Below are positions 27,968 through 37,738 of a stretch of 64,000 bases of DNA, piece after piece; the first letter of the stretch is position 1, and each line of letters begins with the position of its first letter. The notes below the pieces were generated by a model. That model did no database searches. It saw only the letters and a program-made list of their open reading frames with translations, and was not told where the DNA came from. The position numbers and the translations under genes were made by a program. Source of the stretch: Caldilineae bacterium. Lineage in GTDB: Bacteria > Chloroflexota > Anaerolineae > DUEN01. The DNA lies in contig DUEN01000103.1 in assembly GCA_011176545.1 (NCBI GenBank), forward strand, positions 1 to 64,000, written 5' to 3'.

Positions 27968-29137
27968 CTAATCAAGGGCCTCCAGGATATGCGTGATCGC
28001 TGTGGCGCCGCTGCCACCGACGTTCTGCGCCATGCCAATCCGCGCGTCCTGCACCTGATTGGGGCCGGCGCGGCCGGTCAACTGCTGCACCACCTCCACG
28101 ATCTGATAGATGCCCGTGGCCCCGACGGGATGGCCGCGTGCCTTAAGCCCCCCCATCGTGGAGATTGGGATGCGGCCCTCGATGGAGATCTCGCCATCCA
28201 TCGCCAGCAGGGTCCCCTTGCCCCGCCGGGCGAACCCGGCCGCCTCAAGGGATAGCGCGGCTGTGATGCTAAACGCGTCATGGAGCTCAAACAGGTCGAT
28301 GTCGGAAGGCCGCACGCCAGCCTGAGCGTATGCCTTCTGGCTCGATAGAAACACCGCCTCCAGGAAGAGCGGATCCCGTCGGTCGTGAATGGCCACGGAA
28401 TCCGTGACGATGGCCGAGCCCATGACGCGCACAAGCCCATGTTTCTGTCGCGCTCGCCGGGCGAGCTCGCTGTCGGCCGGGGCGAGCACGACGGCCGCGG
28501 CCCCGTCACAGATGGGCGATGAGTCCAACAGGTTGATGGGGTCGGCGATCATGGGGGCCTGGCGATAGGCCTCCAATGTGATAGGACGTTGGAACATCGC
28601 GTTAGGGTTCCCGGCCGCGTTGCGATGCGCGTTGATGGCGAAGCCGGCGAAGGCGTCATGGGGCACGTCATATTCGTACATATAACGCCGCATCAGCAGA
28701 GCGTTCAGGGCTACGAAGGAGACGCCCTGGCCAGCCTCGTACTCCTGATCCGCCGCCATCGCCAGCGCGGAGGTGATCACTTCCGATGGGCTGTCCGTCA
28801 TCTTCTCCACGCCGACGACCACGACCACGTCGTGCAGCCCGCCGGCCACGGCGATGTAGCCGATGCGAAACGCGGCCGCCCCTGAGCCACACGCCGCCTC
28901 TATCTTCACAGCTTCAATGCCGCGCAGCCCCGCGAAATCCGCGATCAACGCCCCCAGGTGCTCCTGTCCGGTCAACTCCCCAGAGAGCATATTCCCCACA
29001 TACAGGGCATCGGGACGCTCCACCCCAGCCTCCTCCAGCGCGGCCTGCACCGCGTCGTGCGCGAGATGTCGCAGCGAGCGCTCCCAATGCTCACCTACAG
29101 GGGTCTGGCCGATGCCGATGATCGCCACATCACGCAT
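27968..29137 (-). CDS. Thiolase family protein (archaeal-type acetyl-CoA acetyltransferase)
   Basis: VAIIGIGQTPVGEHWERSLRHLAHDAVQAALEEAG; EAACGSGAAAFRIGYIAV; NLLDSSPICDGAAAVVLAPA; GGLKARGHPVGATGIYQIVEVVQQL. Confidence 0.94.
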   Translation of the reverse strand: MRDVAIIGIGQTPVGEHWERSLRHLAHDAVQAALEEAGVERPDALYVGNMLSGELTGQEHLGALIADFAGLRGIEAVKIEAACGSGAAAFRIGYIAVAGGLHDVVVVVGVEKMTDSPSEVITSALAMAADQEYEAGQGVSFVALNALLMRRYMYEYDVPHDAFAGFAINAHRNAAGNPNAMFQRPITLEAYRQAPMIADPINLLDSSPICDGAAAVVLAPADSELARRARQKHGLVRVMGSAIVTDSVAIHDRRDPLFLEAVFLSSQKAYAQAGVRPSDIDLFELHDAFSITAALSLEAAGFARRGKGTLLAMDGEISIEGRIPISTMGGLKARGHPVGATGIYQIVEVVQQLTGRAGPNQVQDARIGMAQNVGGSGATAITHILEALD

Positions 29138-29143
29138 CCCGTC

Positions 29144-30193
29144 TCACCTCGTCAGCAGCTTTCCCCGAAAGCGCGCGTATGTCGCGTAGTCGATCGCCTG
29201 CCTCCGAGCGATGTATTCCCTGGTCAACGGCGCCCGATCACGACGTTCCTCGATGTGTTCCGTCACGACCAGGGATAAGGCGTCGCTACCGGCCCCAGAG
29301 CCAAAGCTGACTAGGAGGATCCGATCCCCCGGCTTGGCCTCGTCCAATACAGCTGCAAGGCCCAGCAGCGACGAGCCAGCATAAGCGTTGCCAATGTGAT
29401 CGACCAGCAGGCCAGCTTCGATCTGCTCCGGGCGAAAGCCCAGCATCCTGGCCACCCGCCGGGGGAATTTGGCATTGGGTTGATGGAACACGGCGTATCG
29501 GAAATCACCTGGCTTAAGATCCAACTCGGCCAGCAATTGCCGCGCGGCTGAGATGATGTGGTGGAAATAGGCCGGCTGGCCCGTGAAACGCTGACCATGA
29601 CTGGGATATCGGGCGCACGATCGCCGCCAGAAGTCCGGCGTATCGGTGACATATGAGACGGACCCCTCGAACACGGCGAGGCTTTCCTCAGCCGGCCCGA
29701 TCACAAAGGCCGCGCCGCCGGCGCCGGCCGTATACTCCAGGGCATCCCCCGGCCGCCCCTGGGCCGCGTCCGTGCCGATGCTCAGAGCGTAATCCGCCAT
29801 GCCTGAGCCCACCAGCCCGATAGCCGCCTGAATCGCCTCCGTCCCGGCTTTGCAGGCGAACTCCCAGTCGGCCGCCTGGGTGAACGGCACCGCGCCGATG
29901 GCCTCCGCCACGATGGTAGCCGTGGGCTTCACAGCGTAGGGGTGCGACTCGCTGCCCACCCACACGGCCCGGATCAAGGTGGGATCGATCCCGGCACGAG
30001 CCAGTGCGTTACGCGCGGCCTCGATGGACATCGTCGCCGTGTCCTCATCCAACCCGGGTACGGCCTTCTCCTCGATCGGCAATGGGCTCTGGCCATTGCT
30101 CCATACCTGCGCCACCTCAATGGCCGGCAGGCGATAACGGGGCACATACGCCCCATACCCTACAACCCCCACGGACCGGATCGGCTTTAACAT
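29144..30193 (-). CDS. Hydroxymethylglutaryl-CoA synthase (archaeal type)
   Basis: [67 protein letters not shown]; start MLKPIRSVG. Confidence 0.92.
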   Translation of the reverse strand: MLKPIRSVGVVGYGAYVPRYRLPAIEVAQVWSNGQSPLPIEEKAVPGLDEDTATMSIEAARNALARAGIDPTLIRAVWVGSESHPYAVKPTATIVAEAIGAVPFTQAADWEFACKAGTEAIQAAIGLVGSGMADYALSIGTDAAQGRPGDALEYTAGAGGAAFVIGPAEESLAVFEGSVSYVTDTPDFWRRSCARYPSHGQRFTGQPAYFHHIISAARQLLAELDLKPGDFRYAVFHQPNAKFPRRVARMLGFRPEQIEAGLLVDHIGNAYAGSSLLGLAAVLDEAKPGDRILLVSFGSGAGSDALSLVVTEHIEERRDRAPLTREYIARRQAIDYATYARFRGKLLTR

Positions 30194-30194
30194 C

Positions 30195-30234
30195 CCCCAA
30201 TCTCCAATTCCCAATCTCTAATCTCTACCCCGAT
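30195..30234. repeat. GAGATT(A/G)G-type short tandem repeat (family C)
   Basis: Minus strand reads TAGAGATTAGAGATTGGGAATTGGAGATTGGGGGATG; related copy at 51697-51755. Confidence 0.7.
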
Positions 30235-31516
30235 AGTCCGCTAACAGTTCCTGCGCCCGATCGAGCCGAATGACCCGCTCAGCCACCATGCGATCCACCA
30301 CCCAGTCGATCTCGTCCCCGACGGCGCCCGCGGCGATGGCCACCTGCCGCGCGTGCAGCTCCATGTGCCCGCGCTGAATCCCCTCCGTCGCCAGGGCCCG
30401 AATGGCGGCCAGGTTCTGCGCCAGTCCCACGGCGACCGTCACCTCCGCCAGCTCGCGGGCCGTCTCAACGCCCAGGATGCGCAGCGCCAGCCGGGCCGTC
30501 GGATGGACGCGGGTGGCGCCGCCCACCGTGCCCAAGGCGAGGGGCATCTCCAGGCGCCCCACCAGGTTGCCTTCCGCGTCCTTCTCCCAGACCGAAAGGG
30601 ACCGGTATCGGCCATCGCGGGCAGCGTAGGCGTGCGCGCCGGCTTCCACGGCCCGCCAATCGTTCCCCGTGGCGATCACCACCGCGTCCACGCCATTCAT
30701 GATCCCCTTGTTATGCGTCGCCGCGCGATAAGGATCCACCGCGGCCAGCGCGTGCGCCTCGACGATGCGATCGACCACCAGCGGCCCCGGGAAGTCCTTC
30801 GTCTCCAGGGCATGGGGCGGGATCACGCAACGCGCCCGCGCCATGCGCCGATCGGCCAGATTGGAGAGGATGCGGAGGTTCACGCGGCCTCCGGTGATCT
30901 CCTCAACCACCGGGGCCAGGCTCTCACACGCCGTGTTGACCGTGTTGGCGCCCATAGCATCGCGACAATCATACAGCAGGTGGATCACCAGCATGGGGCC
31001 CACGGGGCTTTCCGGCACGATGCGCGCCTCGATATCGCGCGCGCCCCCGCCCAGGCGAACGATCACCGGATCCGTCCGGTTCGCCAAGTCCAACAGGCGT
31101 TGCTTTTGGGCCAGAACGGCCGCCCGGGCGACCTCCACATCCTCTAGATCGAGCACCTGGATCTGACCGATCATGACCGGCTCGTCGGTCTCGGCGTGAA
31201 AGCCTCCCCCCTCACGCGCCAGTCGAGCGGCGTAGCTGGCACCCGCCACCACCGAGGGCTCCTCGATGGCCATGGGGATCAGGTAGTCCCGCCCGTTGAT
31301 CAAAAAGTTGACGGCGATGCCCAACGGCAGGGCGTGCAGGCCGATTACGTTCTCGATCATCTTGTCCGCCTGAGCCAGGGTGAGGCTTTGGCGCAACATC
31401 GCCGTCTCCGCCTCGTCAAGCCCGGCCCACTCGGCGACGATCCGCGTACGCTCTTCGACGCTTAGCTTGTAGAAGCCGCTCAATCGAGACGATGGCACTT
31501 GTCCCTCCACATACAA
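30218..31516 (-). CDS. Hydroxymethylglutaryl-CoA reductase, class II-like
   Basis: SRLSGFYKLSVEERTRIV; MENVIGLHALPLGIAVNFLINGRDYLIPMAIEEPSVVAGASYAARLA; DCRDAMGANTVNTACE; ATHNKGIMNGVDAVVIATGNDWRAVEAGAHAYAAR. Confidence 0.96.
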   Translation of the reverse strand: MYVEGQVPSSRLSGFYKLSVEERTRIVAEWAGLDEAETAMLRQSLTLAQADKMIENVIGLHALPLGIAVNFLINGRDYLIPMAIEEPSVVAGASYAARLAREGGGFHAETDEPVMIGQIQVLDLEDVEVARAAVLAQKQRLLDLANRTDPVIVRLGGGARDIEARIVPESPVGPMLVIHLLYDCRDAMGANTVNTACESLAPVVEEITGGRVNLRILSNLADRRMARARCVIPPHALETKDFPGPLVVDRIVEAHALAAVDPYRAATHNKGIMNGVDAVVIATGNDWRAVEAGAHAYAARDGRYRSLSVWEKDAEGNLVGRLEMPLALGTVGGATRVHPTARLALRILGVETARELAEVTVAVGLAQNLAAIRALATEGIQRGHMELHARQVAIAAGAVGDEIDWVVDRMVAERVIRLDRAQELLADYRGRD

Positions 31517-31679
31517 AAGGCCCCATGATCGGAGCCCATTTGCCTTCTATCTTCGCCCAGCCTCATCGCCCGCCTATCGTTCCAGGCGACCTGAGCCTCG
31601 ACACTTTACCCCACGCGCGCTGTCAAAATCTATCAGATCCCTTCCAATTCCCACCAGATCGAAGCCGACCCCCGACTAT

Positions 31680-33095
31680 CTACATCCCAGGCCGCGATAT
31701 CTGCACTACGATCTCGATCATCATCCGAACCACGCCGTCGAGCAGTTGGGGAATCAGCGCTAAGCCACCCGAGAGGACGACGCCGACGATGAGCAGAAGC
31801 CCAGAAGAGAGCCGCTCCCTGGGGATGAGCCGCCTGGATGGAGGGAGAGGAGCCCAGAAGGATTGAAGGAGCCGGAGATAGCCCAGGCTCACTCCCAGCT
31901 GCCCGACTACGATGAGCAAGCCCCAGACGGGACGTGTGCGCAGGAGCGTCTGGATCAACGTCCAACGGAGCCCGAACGAGGCGGTCAGGGGAAAGCCAGC
32001 CAGCCCCAGGCCTCCCACCAAGATGGCCAGGACCGTCCACGGAAGCCGACGCATCAGCCCGCGCACCGCCTCCAGATCGTCCGCGATCCCATGGGATTCC
32101 AGGTTCGTGAACCCGTACGCGCTCAAGAAGAGACTCAATGCCCTTCCCACGAACAGCGCCGCGGCCATGCGCCACTCCAGCGGCGCACCCAGGCCGAACC
32201 CTACCAGGAAGACGCCCCAATCGTGCAGCGCGGCGTAGGCCCAGAGACGTCGCGCCCGGCCAGCCGACAGCGCGCCCATCGCCCCCCAGAGCAGCGTGAT
32301 GAGCCCCGTCGCCGTCAGCGCGCGGCTGACCGCCATATGTTCCGATAGCCAGGGCCACTGCAGGAAGACGTCCCAGATCAGGTGCAACACGACGACCTGC
32401 CCCCCTACAGCCAGGAACGCCCCCACAACAGGCGGGGCCTCGGCCAGCAGGGAGACGAAAGGCGCGTGTAGGGGCACCGGCGCCAACAACACCAGAAGGG
32501 AGATCCCGATCAGCCAGGTGGCCATCCGCAGATACGTCGCGTCATCAGGACGGAGGGCCATCTCCTGGACATGCCACCCCGCGACCAACATCAACATGAA
32601 GGCTGCAAGGGGCCACCAGACCTGGCGAAAGGCCGCCCGCGTCGGCGCGGTGCGCCCAGCCTGCACGATGAAGGCAGAGAGACAACTCGCGGCGAGCAGG
32701 CCAGTTAACGTCCCCATCATCGGGTGCACGATGACGGCCCCAGCCCACAGGGCCAGGATCACTAGGCCGATAGGGACGAAGGAACGCCCCGATGAACGCA
32801 GCCGAATCCCGGCAAAGGCGGCCAACGCCGCCAACCCCAGCATAGTCAGCACCGGGCGCTCGGCTCCAGTCACCACTAACGTATAGCCCAAACCCTCAAG
32901 CGGCCGGTTGAGGAGCACGGGATGCCCCCATACCGAGACGACCCGATCCAGAGGCCAGCGCAAGCTGAGCATGGCTAAGAGGATTCCTGCCACGGCGCCG
33001 GCCAGGGCGGACATAAACGCCCACCTCCGTAGAGGATAAACGAGGACGGCCAAAAGGGTCAGCCCTCCCACAATCAACTCCGCGCCGGTGATCAC
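31680..33095 (-). CDS. Proton-conducting membrane transporter, NuoN/NuoM/HyfB-F-like
   Basis: About 14 hydrophobic helices; WRMAAALFVGRALSLFLSAYGFTNL; GLGLAGFPLTASFGLRWTLIQTL. Confidence 0.75.
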   Translation of the reverse strand: MITGAELIVGGLTLLAVLVYPLRRWAFMSALAGAVAGILLAMLSLRWPLDRVVSVWGHPVLLNRPLEGLGYTLVVTGAERPVLTMLGLAALAAFAGIRLRSSGRSFVPIGLVILALWAGAVIVHPMMGTLTGLLAASCLSAFIVQAGRTAPTRAAFRQVWWPLAAFMLMLVAGWHVQEMALRPDDATYLRMATWLIGISLLVLLAPVPLHAPFVSLLAEAPPVVGAFLAVGGQVVVLHLIWDVFLQWPWLSEHMAVSRALTATGLITLLWGAMGALSAGRARRLWAYAALHDWGVFLVGFGLGAPLEWRMAAALFVGRALSLFLSAYGFTNLESHGIADDLEAVRGLMRRLPWTVLAILVGGLGLAGFPLTASFGLRWTLIQTLLRTRPVWGLLIVVGQLGVSLGYLRLLQSFWAPLPPSRRLIPRERLSSGLLLIVGVVLSGGLALIPQLLDGVVRMMIEIVVQISRPGM

Positions 33096-33766
33096 CGGTT
33101 CCCCCCTCTATCGGGCTGAAGCCGTAACCCTTCAACGGTCATGAGATACGCACACACCAAGCCGACTAGCAGCTTGGCGGTCCCAATCGTGCCCTCGATC
33201 ATCGCGTCGCGCTCCAAGGCGGGGTAATAAAGGTGCAACGCCTCCAGCCACCAGATGAGCCCTATGCCCGACGTCAAGGGCTCATTGCCCAGGGCTAGCA
33301 CCAGAACCCCCATGGCCACCAGCCAGGTGCCTGCGAAGACGAGGTCAGGGTCCAGACCATAGAGCGGTAATCGGATGCGGAGGAAGATGAGCAACCCGGC
33401 GATAAATCCCACCATCACCAGCCGGAGGATCCCTCGCGCTGAGGGCGAGGGCCACCGCCAGCGTAGCCAGCGCACGGGCCGTTGTCCCCATCCGCCCATG
33501 CGTGCCGACAGGAACCACATGATCGCGATCAGCGTCCCGATCATGAGCCGGAGGAAGGCCCATTCCGGCGGCAGGAAGCGCGTCGCGAACACGGTGAGGA
33601 TGATCGATTGGCCGATGATGCCCACCACGATCACGCGCCAATCGGCGATGATCGCCATCAGCCCTGTTAACAGGGCGAGAAGGATCACCCCCGCCAGGCC
33701 GTTCAAGAAGGCCAGAGGCGTGACCAAATGATTCAACCAGGGCAGAAACGAGGCGGACTCCATCAC
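33092..33766 (-). CDS. Small multi-pass membrane protein, possibly HyfE/NuoK-like
   Basis: Hydrophobic profile and position between two NuoL/M/N-like genes; 4-nt overlap with the downstream gene. Confidence 0.45.
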   Translation of the reverse strand: MMESASFLPWLNHLVTPLAFLNGLAGVILLALLTGLMAIIADWRVIVVGIIGQSIILTVFATRFLPPEWAFLRLMIGTLIAIMWFLSARMGGWGQRPVRWLRWRWPSPSARGILRLVMVGFIAGLLIFLRIRLPLYGLDPDLVFAGTWLVAMGVLVLALGNEPLTSGIGLIWWLEALHLYYPALERDAMIEGTIGTAKLLVGLVCAYLMTVEGLRLQPDRGGNR

Positions 33767-33767
33767 T

Positions 33768-35444
33768 TCAACCCACAGGGCTTAACAAGAACCAAGCGAG
33801 TACCAACAACAGTAGTAGCCAGCCCAGATATCCTTCGCCTTCAGTGATTCGCAACACCTCTCGCCAGAAGGCCAGGATCGCCAGCAGAACCACGTGTATC
33901 AGGCCATATACCCAGTCCAGGCGCGCCACACGGGCGACGCCACGCTGCATCTCCTGCCATCCGAACCAGGCCGGCCGCTGAAGGCGGCTTAACCCAAAAC
34001 CCAACAGGGAAACGGCCAACAGCCGGATCCAGGCCGCAAGGGGCATCCCCCTCGCCAGTGCCAGAATCCCGCCGGGGGCCTCTTCCGTTCCGATCAGATG
34101 CGCCATGATCGCCGGTTGGAGGCCAATGGCTAACACCGGGACGGCCAACGAGATGGAGGCGATGAGCAGGCGAGTCTGAGGGCCAGACACGCGCCTCGGC
34201 AGCGGCCTCAAGGGCTGTCGCCAGCCTCGCAGCAGCGTCGCGAGCAACAAGATCTCCGCCCCCGTCACGGTCCCCCAAAACCCCAGGTGTTCCCGTAATG
34301 GCGCCGAACGTGCCACCCCTACCAGCTCCATGAAGCCCACTGTCGCCGGGTATCCCAACAACGTCAGGATCGCGATGGCTGCAGGCCACCGCCCGCCCCA
34401 ATCCTCATTCACCAGGCGCGCCACATAGAGCAAGGCCATCCCCAGGCCAAAGGCGAACAACCCGCCAGCGACGGCGAGCGTGCTCTGTCCCGGCCACAGG
34501 ATCACGGCCAGAAGGATAAAGCCAGCGCGATTGGCCGCGATCAAGTCCAGGGATCGCCCCTCACCCGGTTCGATCCAGGCCGCCAGGGCACTTCCGAGCA
34601 GGGAAAGGGCCAGGAATCCCATCCACGGCAGCCCGTCCAGCCACGCGGTGATCGAGGCGAGGTTAAGCATCCCCAGCAACCATAGCCCCACCATGGCGGG
34701 GATCAGGTAGATCGGGAGACGCCCGGCTATAAAGGACAGCCGACTATGCGTCAGCCAACCGTGAAACGGATAGACCGCGGCGCGCAGGGCGATCGCCAGG
34801 ATCAGCATCCCTTGCACTAACGGAGTGAAGGCGGCCGTCGACAGCGGGCTCATCACCAGGGCGGGCCCGGAGAGCGAGCAAGCCAGCGCCATGAAGAGAG
34901 CGCTGGCCGCGCTCAGCCCCACACGGCCCGTCTCCACCCGCTGCGTGGGCTCCAGCGCGAGACGAGCCAGGGCCACCGATTCCATCAGCACCCACATGCT
35001 GGCCAGCGTCAACAAATTGTCCGCAAAGAGGACCGAGATGGTCGTCGCGGTCAAAGCCAAGTCAGCCGCCCGATAGTAAGGCGCCAGCCGGCCCCCTTCG
35101 TCCCATGCCAGCAAGAAGAGCACCCACGCGAGCAACAGGACCACCAGCCCGCCGGACCAGGCCCATGCGTCGATCCGCCAGACGAGCCCGCCCTCGATGT
35201 CAAAGAGGATGGACGTCCAGGGGCGTCCCACGAGGATGGCCGCGCGCGGGGTGCGGAGCGCGATCAGGACGCCCCCGGCACCCGCGAGGGCAAGGGAGGC
35301 TATCACCGGAATGGGACGTCGCCACGGGAAGGCGTGCGACAGAACAAGGGCCAGCGCCCCTATGCCCAAGATGAGCGCCGGCCCTAACGGCTGGATCAGC
35401 CAGGACAACCTATCCTCCGGCCCGTGAATTGACAGGGAGATCAA
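33768..35444 (-). CDS. Proton-conducting membrane transporter, NuoL/HyfB-like
   Basis: LFADNLLTLASMWVLMESVALARLAL; AAVYPFHGWLTHSRLSF; GYPATVGFMELVGV. Confidence 0.75.
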   Translation of the reverse strand: MISLSIHGPEDRLSWLIQPLGPALILGIGALALVLSHAFPWRRPIPVIASLALAGAGGVLIALRTPRAAILVGRPWTSILFDIEGGLVWRIDAWAWSGGLVVLLLAWVLFLLAWDEGGRLAPYYRAADLALTATTISVLFADNLLTLASMWVLMESVALARLALEPTQRVETGRVGLSAASALFMALACSLSGPALVMSPLSTAAFTPLVQGMLILAIALRAAVYPFHGWLTHSRLSFIAGRLPIYLIPAMVGLWLLGMLNLASITAWLDGLPWMGFLALSLLGSALAAWIEPGEGRSLDLIAANRAGFILLAVILWPGQSTLAVAGGLFAFGLGMALLYVARLVNEDWGGRWPAAIAILTLLGYPATVGFMELVGVARSAPLREHLGFWGTVTGAEILLLATLLRGWRQPLRPLPRRVSGPQTRLLIASISLAVPVLAIGLQPAIMAHLIGTEEAPGGILALARGMPLAAWIRLLAVSLLGFGLSRLQRPAWFGWQEMQRGVARVARLDWVYGLIHVVLLAILAFWREVLRITEGEGYLGWLLLLLVLAWFLLSPVG

Positions 35445-35504
35445 GCCTCCTCAATCCTCCCCGTCAGTTAAATTCTACCATACCACCAGAGGGCCAGCAA
35501 ACCG

Positions 35505-35533
35505 TTGACAGAGCCCATGCTCAATGCTAGAAT
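35505..35533 (+). promoter_or_regulatory. Promoter TTGACA - 17 bp - TAGAAT upstream of the M48 peptidase
   Basis: -35 at 35505-35510, -10 at 35528-35533; implies the ORF-track start (35505) is too early. Confidence 0.7.
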
Positions 35534-35561
35534 GAGACTCATGATCCAGGGGACCGCAATC

Positions 35562-36740
35562 ATGGACGAGCCGATCACCGAAGCGCGATTGGACCCGGAA
35601 CGCCAGCGACAGGCTCGTGAATACGCCCGTCTTCAGCGTCGATTACTGCTCATTGACCTGGTCTTCGGCTTGGCTTTTCTATTGGCCTGGTGGCTCAGCG
35701 GCCTCACCTTCCTCCTCCGCGATGCTGTAGCAAGCTTTCCCGCCTGGCTGGGTTTGATCCTCTACATGATCCCCCTGGGGGGCGCTTACGCCATCCTGCG
35801 ATTCCCATTAAGCTGGTACGGCGGCTTCGTCCTCCCTCATCGGTATGGACTGTCCACGCAATCGCTCCGCTCATGGCTCGCCGACGAGGCGAAGGGTTTT
35901 CTCGTCGGAGGGGTGATCCTGCTCCTCCTGCTGGAGGCCATTTACGCTCTGCTACGCCTTCAATCGGACCGGTGGTGGTTGTGGGCGGCCCTGGTCTATC
36001 TGGTCTTCGCCGTGCTCCTGGCGAACCTGGCCCCCGTGCTCATCGCTCCCCTCTTCTACAAGTTCGTACCCCTCAGCGAACGGTCCGACGATCCCCAGCA
36101 GCAGGAGCGAGATCGCGCGCTGGCGGAGCGCCTGATCCGGCTGGCCGAGCGGGCGGGGACGCGGGTGCGCGGGGTTTACGCTTTCGACATGAGCCGGACC
36201 ACCACGGCCGCCAACGCGGGGCTGATGGGGCTGGGCAACACGCGTCGCATCGTCATAGGAGACACCCTGTTAGATCGCTATACGCCCGATGAGATCGAGG
36301 CGGTCCTGGCTCACGAGTTGGGTCACCACGTCCACGGCGACCTGGGGAAGGGTATCCTCGTCCTCTCCGCGCTCACGCTGGTAGGGTTCTATCTGGCGCA
36401 TGTGGCCCTGCGATGGGGGATCGAGCGCTTTGGCTTTCAGGGCATGGCCGATCTGGCCGCCATCCCCTGGTTCGCCCTGGTCATGGGCGGCTTCGCCCTG
36501 GTGACGCTGCCCCTGCAAAACGCCTGGTCTCGCTGGCGAGAACGCAAAGCAGATCGGTACGCCCTGGAAGCGACGGGCCGCCCTGACGCCTTCACCTTCG
36601 CGATGGCGCGCCTGGCGAACCAGAACCTGACCGAGGCCGAGCCGCCGCGCTGGGTCGTCTGGCTGTTGCATAGCCACCCGCCCATCGGCGAGCGGTTACG
36701 CATGGCAGAGGGGTGGAAGAGAGTAAAACGTAAAGAGTAA
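35562..36740 (+). CDS. M48 family metallopeptidase (Ste24/CAAX-protease-like)
   Basis: VLAHELGHHVHGDLGKG HExxH; DMSRTTTAANAGLMGLGNTRRIVIGDTLL; ERKADRYALEATG; LHSHPPIGERLRM. Confidence 0.93.
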   Translation: MDEPITEARLDPERQRQAREYARLQRRLLLIDLVFGLAFLLAWWLSGLTFLLRDAVASFPAWLGLILYMIPLGGAYAILRFPLSWYGGFVLPHRYGLSTQSLRSWLADEAKGFLVGGVILLLLLEAIYALLRLQSDRWWLWAALVYLVFAVLLANLAPVLIAPLFYKFVPLSERSDDPQQQERDRALAERLIRLAERAGTRVRGVYAFDMSRTTTAANAGLMGLGNTRRIVIGDTLLDRYTPDEIEAVLAHELGHHVHGDLGKGILVLSALTLVGFYLAHVALRWGIERFGFQGMADLAAIPWFALVMGGFALVTLPLQNAWSRWRERKADRYALEATGRPDAFTFAMARLANQNLTEAEPPRWVVWLLHSHPPIGERLRMAEGWKRVKRKE

Positions 36741-36750
36741 AGCGTAAGTG
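36717..36750. repeat. Short tandem-like repeat GAGTAAAACGTAAAGAGTAAAGCGTAAG (family D)
   Basis: Overlaps the 3' end of the M48 gene and the gap before ftcD. Confidence 0.6.
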
Positions 36751-36759
36751 AGGGGAGGT

Positions 36760-37674
36760 ATGCAGCCGATCGTCGAATGCGTGCCCAATTTCTCGGAAGG
36801 ACGACGTCCCGAGGTGATCCAGGCGATCCGAGACGCTATCGCCGCCGTTCCAGGGGTTCGCATCCTGGATATCCACTCCGATGTAGACCACAATCGCTCC
36901 GTGATCACGTTCGCTGGGGCACCCGAACCCGTGTTGGAGGCCGCGTTTCAGGGGATCGCCACGGCGGCCCGGCTTATCGATATGGAACAGCACCGCGGCG
37001 AACATCCCCGGCTGGGCGCGGCCGACGTGGTGCCCTTCATCCCCATCCGCGGCGTCACCATGGACGATTGCGTGGCATTAGCCCGACGGTTGGGGCAGCG
37101 CGTCGGCGAGGAGCTGGGTATCCCCGTCTATCTGTATGAGGCGGCCGCTACCAGGCCAGATCGCGTGAACCTAGCCGATGTACGTCGCGGCGAGTACGAG
37201 CGGTTGAAGGAGGAGATCGTCACGAACCCAGATCGAGCACCAGACTTCGGCCCCTGCCGCGTCGGGTCGGCCGGCGCCTGTATCATCGGCGCGCGCCAGC
37301 CGCTCATCGCCTTCAACATCTACTTAAACACGGACGACGTGTCCATCGCCAAGGCCATCGCCCGGGCGGTGCGCCACTCCAGCGGCGGATTGCGCTACGT
37401 GAAGGCGCTGGGCGTGAAGGTGGGCGGGCTGGCCCAGGTGACGATGAACCTCACCGACTTCCGGCACACGCCATTGCACCGGGTCGTGGAGATGGTGCGG
37501 CGCGAGGCGATGCGATATGGGGTCACCATTCGGCGCAGCGAGCTGGTGGGGCTTATCCCCCAACAGGCGATATTAGATGCGGCCGCGTGGTACCTGCAAC
37601 TCGATGACCTCACGCCGGATCGGATCCTGGAGAATCGCCTATTCGGCGAGGAATCGGAGATGGACACCGAATAG
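36760..37674 (+). CDS. ftcD: Glutamate formimidoyltransferase
   Basis: MQPIVECVPNFSEGRRPEVIQAI; DIHSDVDHNRSVITFAG; EHPRLGAADVVPFIPIRGVTMDDCVALARRLG; MNLTDFRHTPLHRV. Confidence 0.95.
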   Translation: MQPIVECVPNFSEGRRPEVIQAIRDAIAAVPGVRILDIHSDVDHNRSVITFAGAPEPVLEAAFQGIATAARLIDMEQHRGEHPRLGAADVVPFIPIRGVTMDDCVALARRLGQRVGEELGIPVYLYEAAATRPDRVNLADVRRGEYERLKEEIVTNPDRAPDFGPCRVGSAGACIIGARQPLIAFNIYLNTDDVSIAKAIARAVRHSSGGLRYVKALGVKVGGLAQVTMNLTDFRHTPLHRVVEMVRREAMRYGVTIRRSELVGLIPQQAILDAAAWYLQLDDLTPDRILENRLFGEESEMDTE

Positions 37675-37704
37675 CCTGCGATCTATCTAGGGAAGAGCTT
37701 GGAT

Positions 37705-37738
37705 CAGCGGCCCAGCATGTTAGGCCGCTGCTTTTTTG
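37705..37738 (+). terminator. Rho-independent terminator CAGCGGCC-loop-GGCCGCTGCTTTTTT
   Basis: Stem plus T-run after ftcD. Confidence 0.85.
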
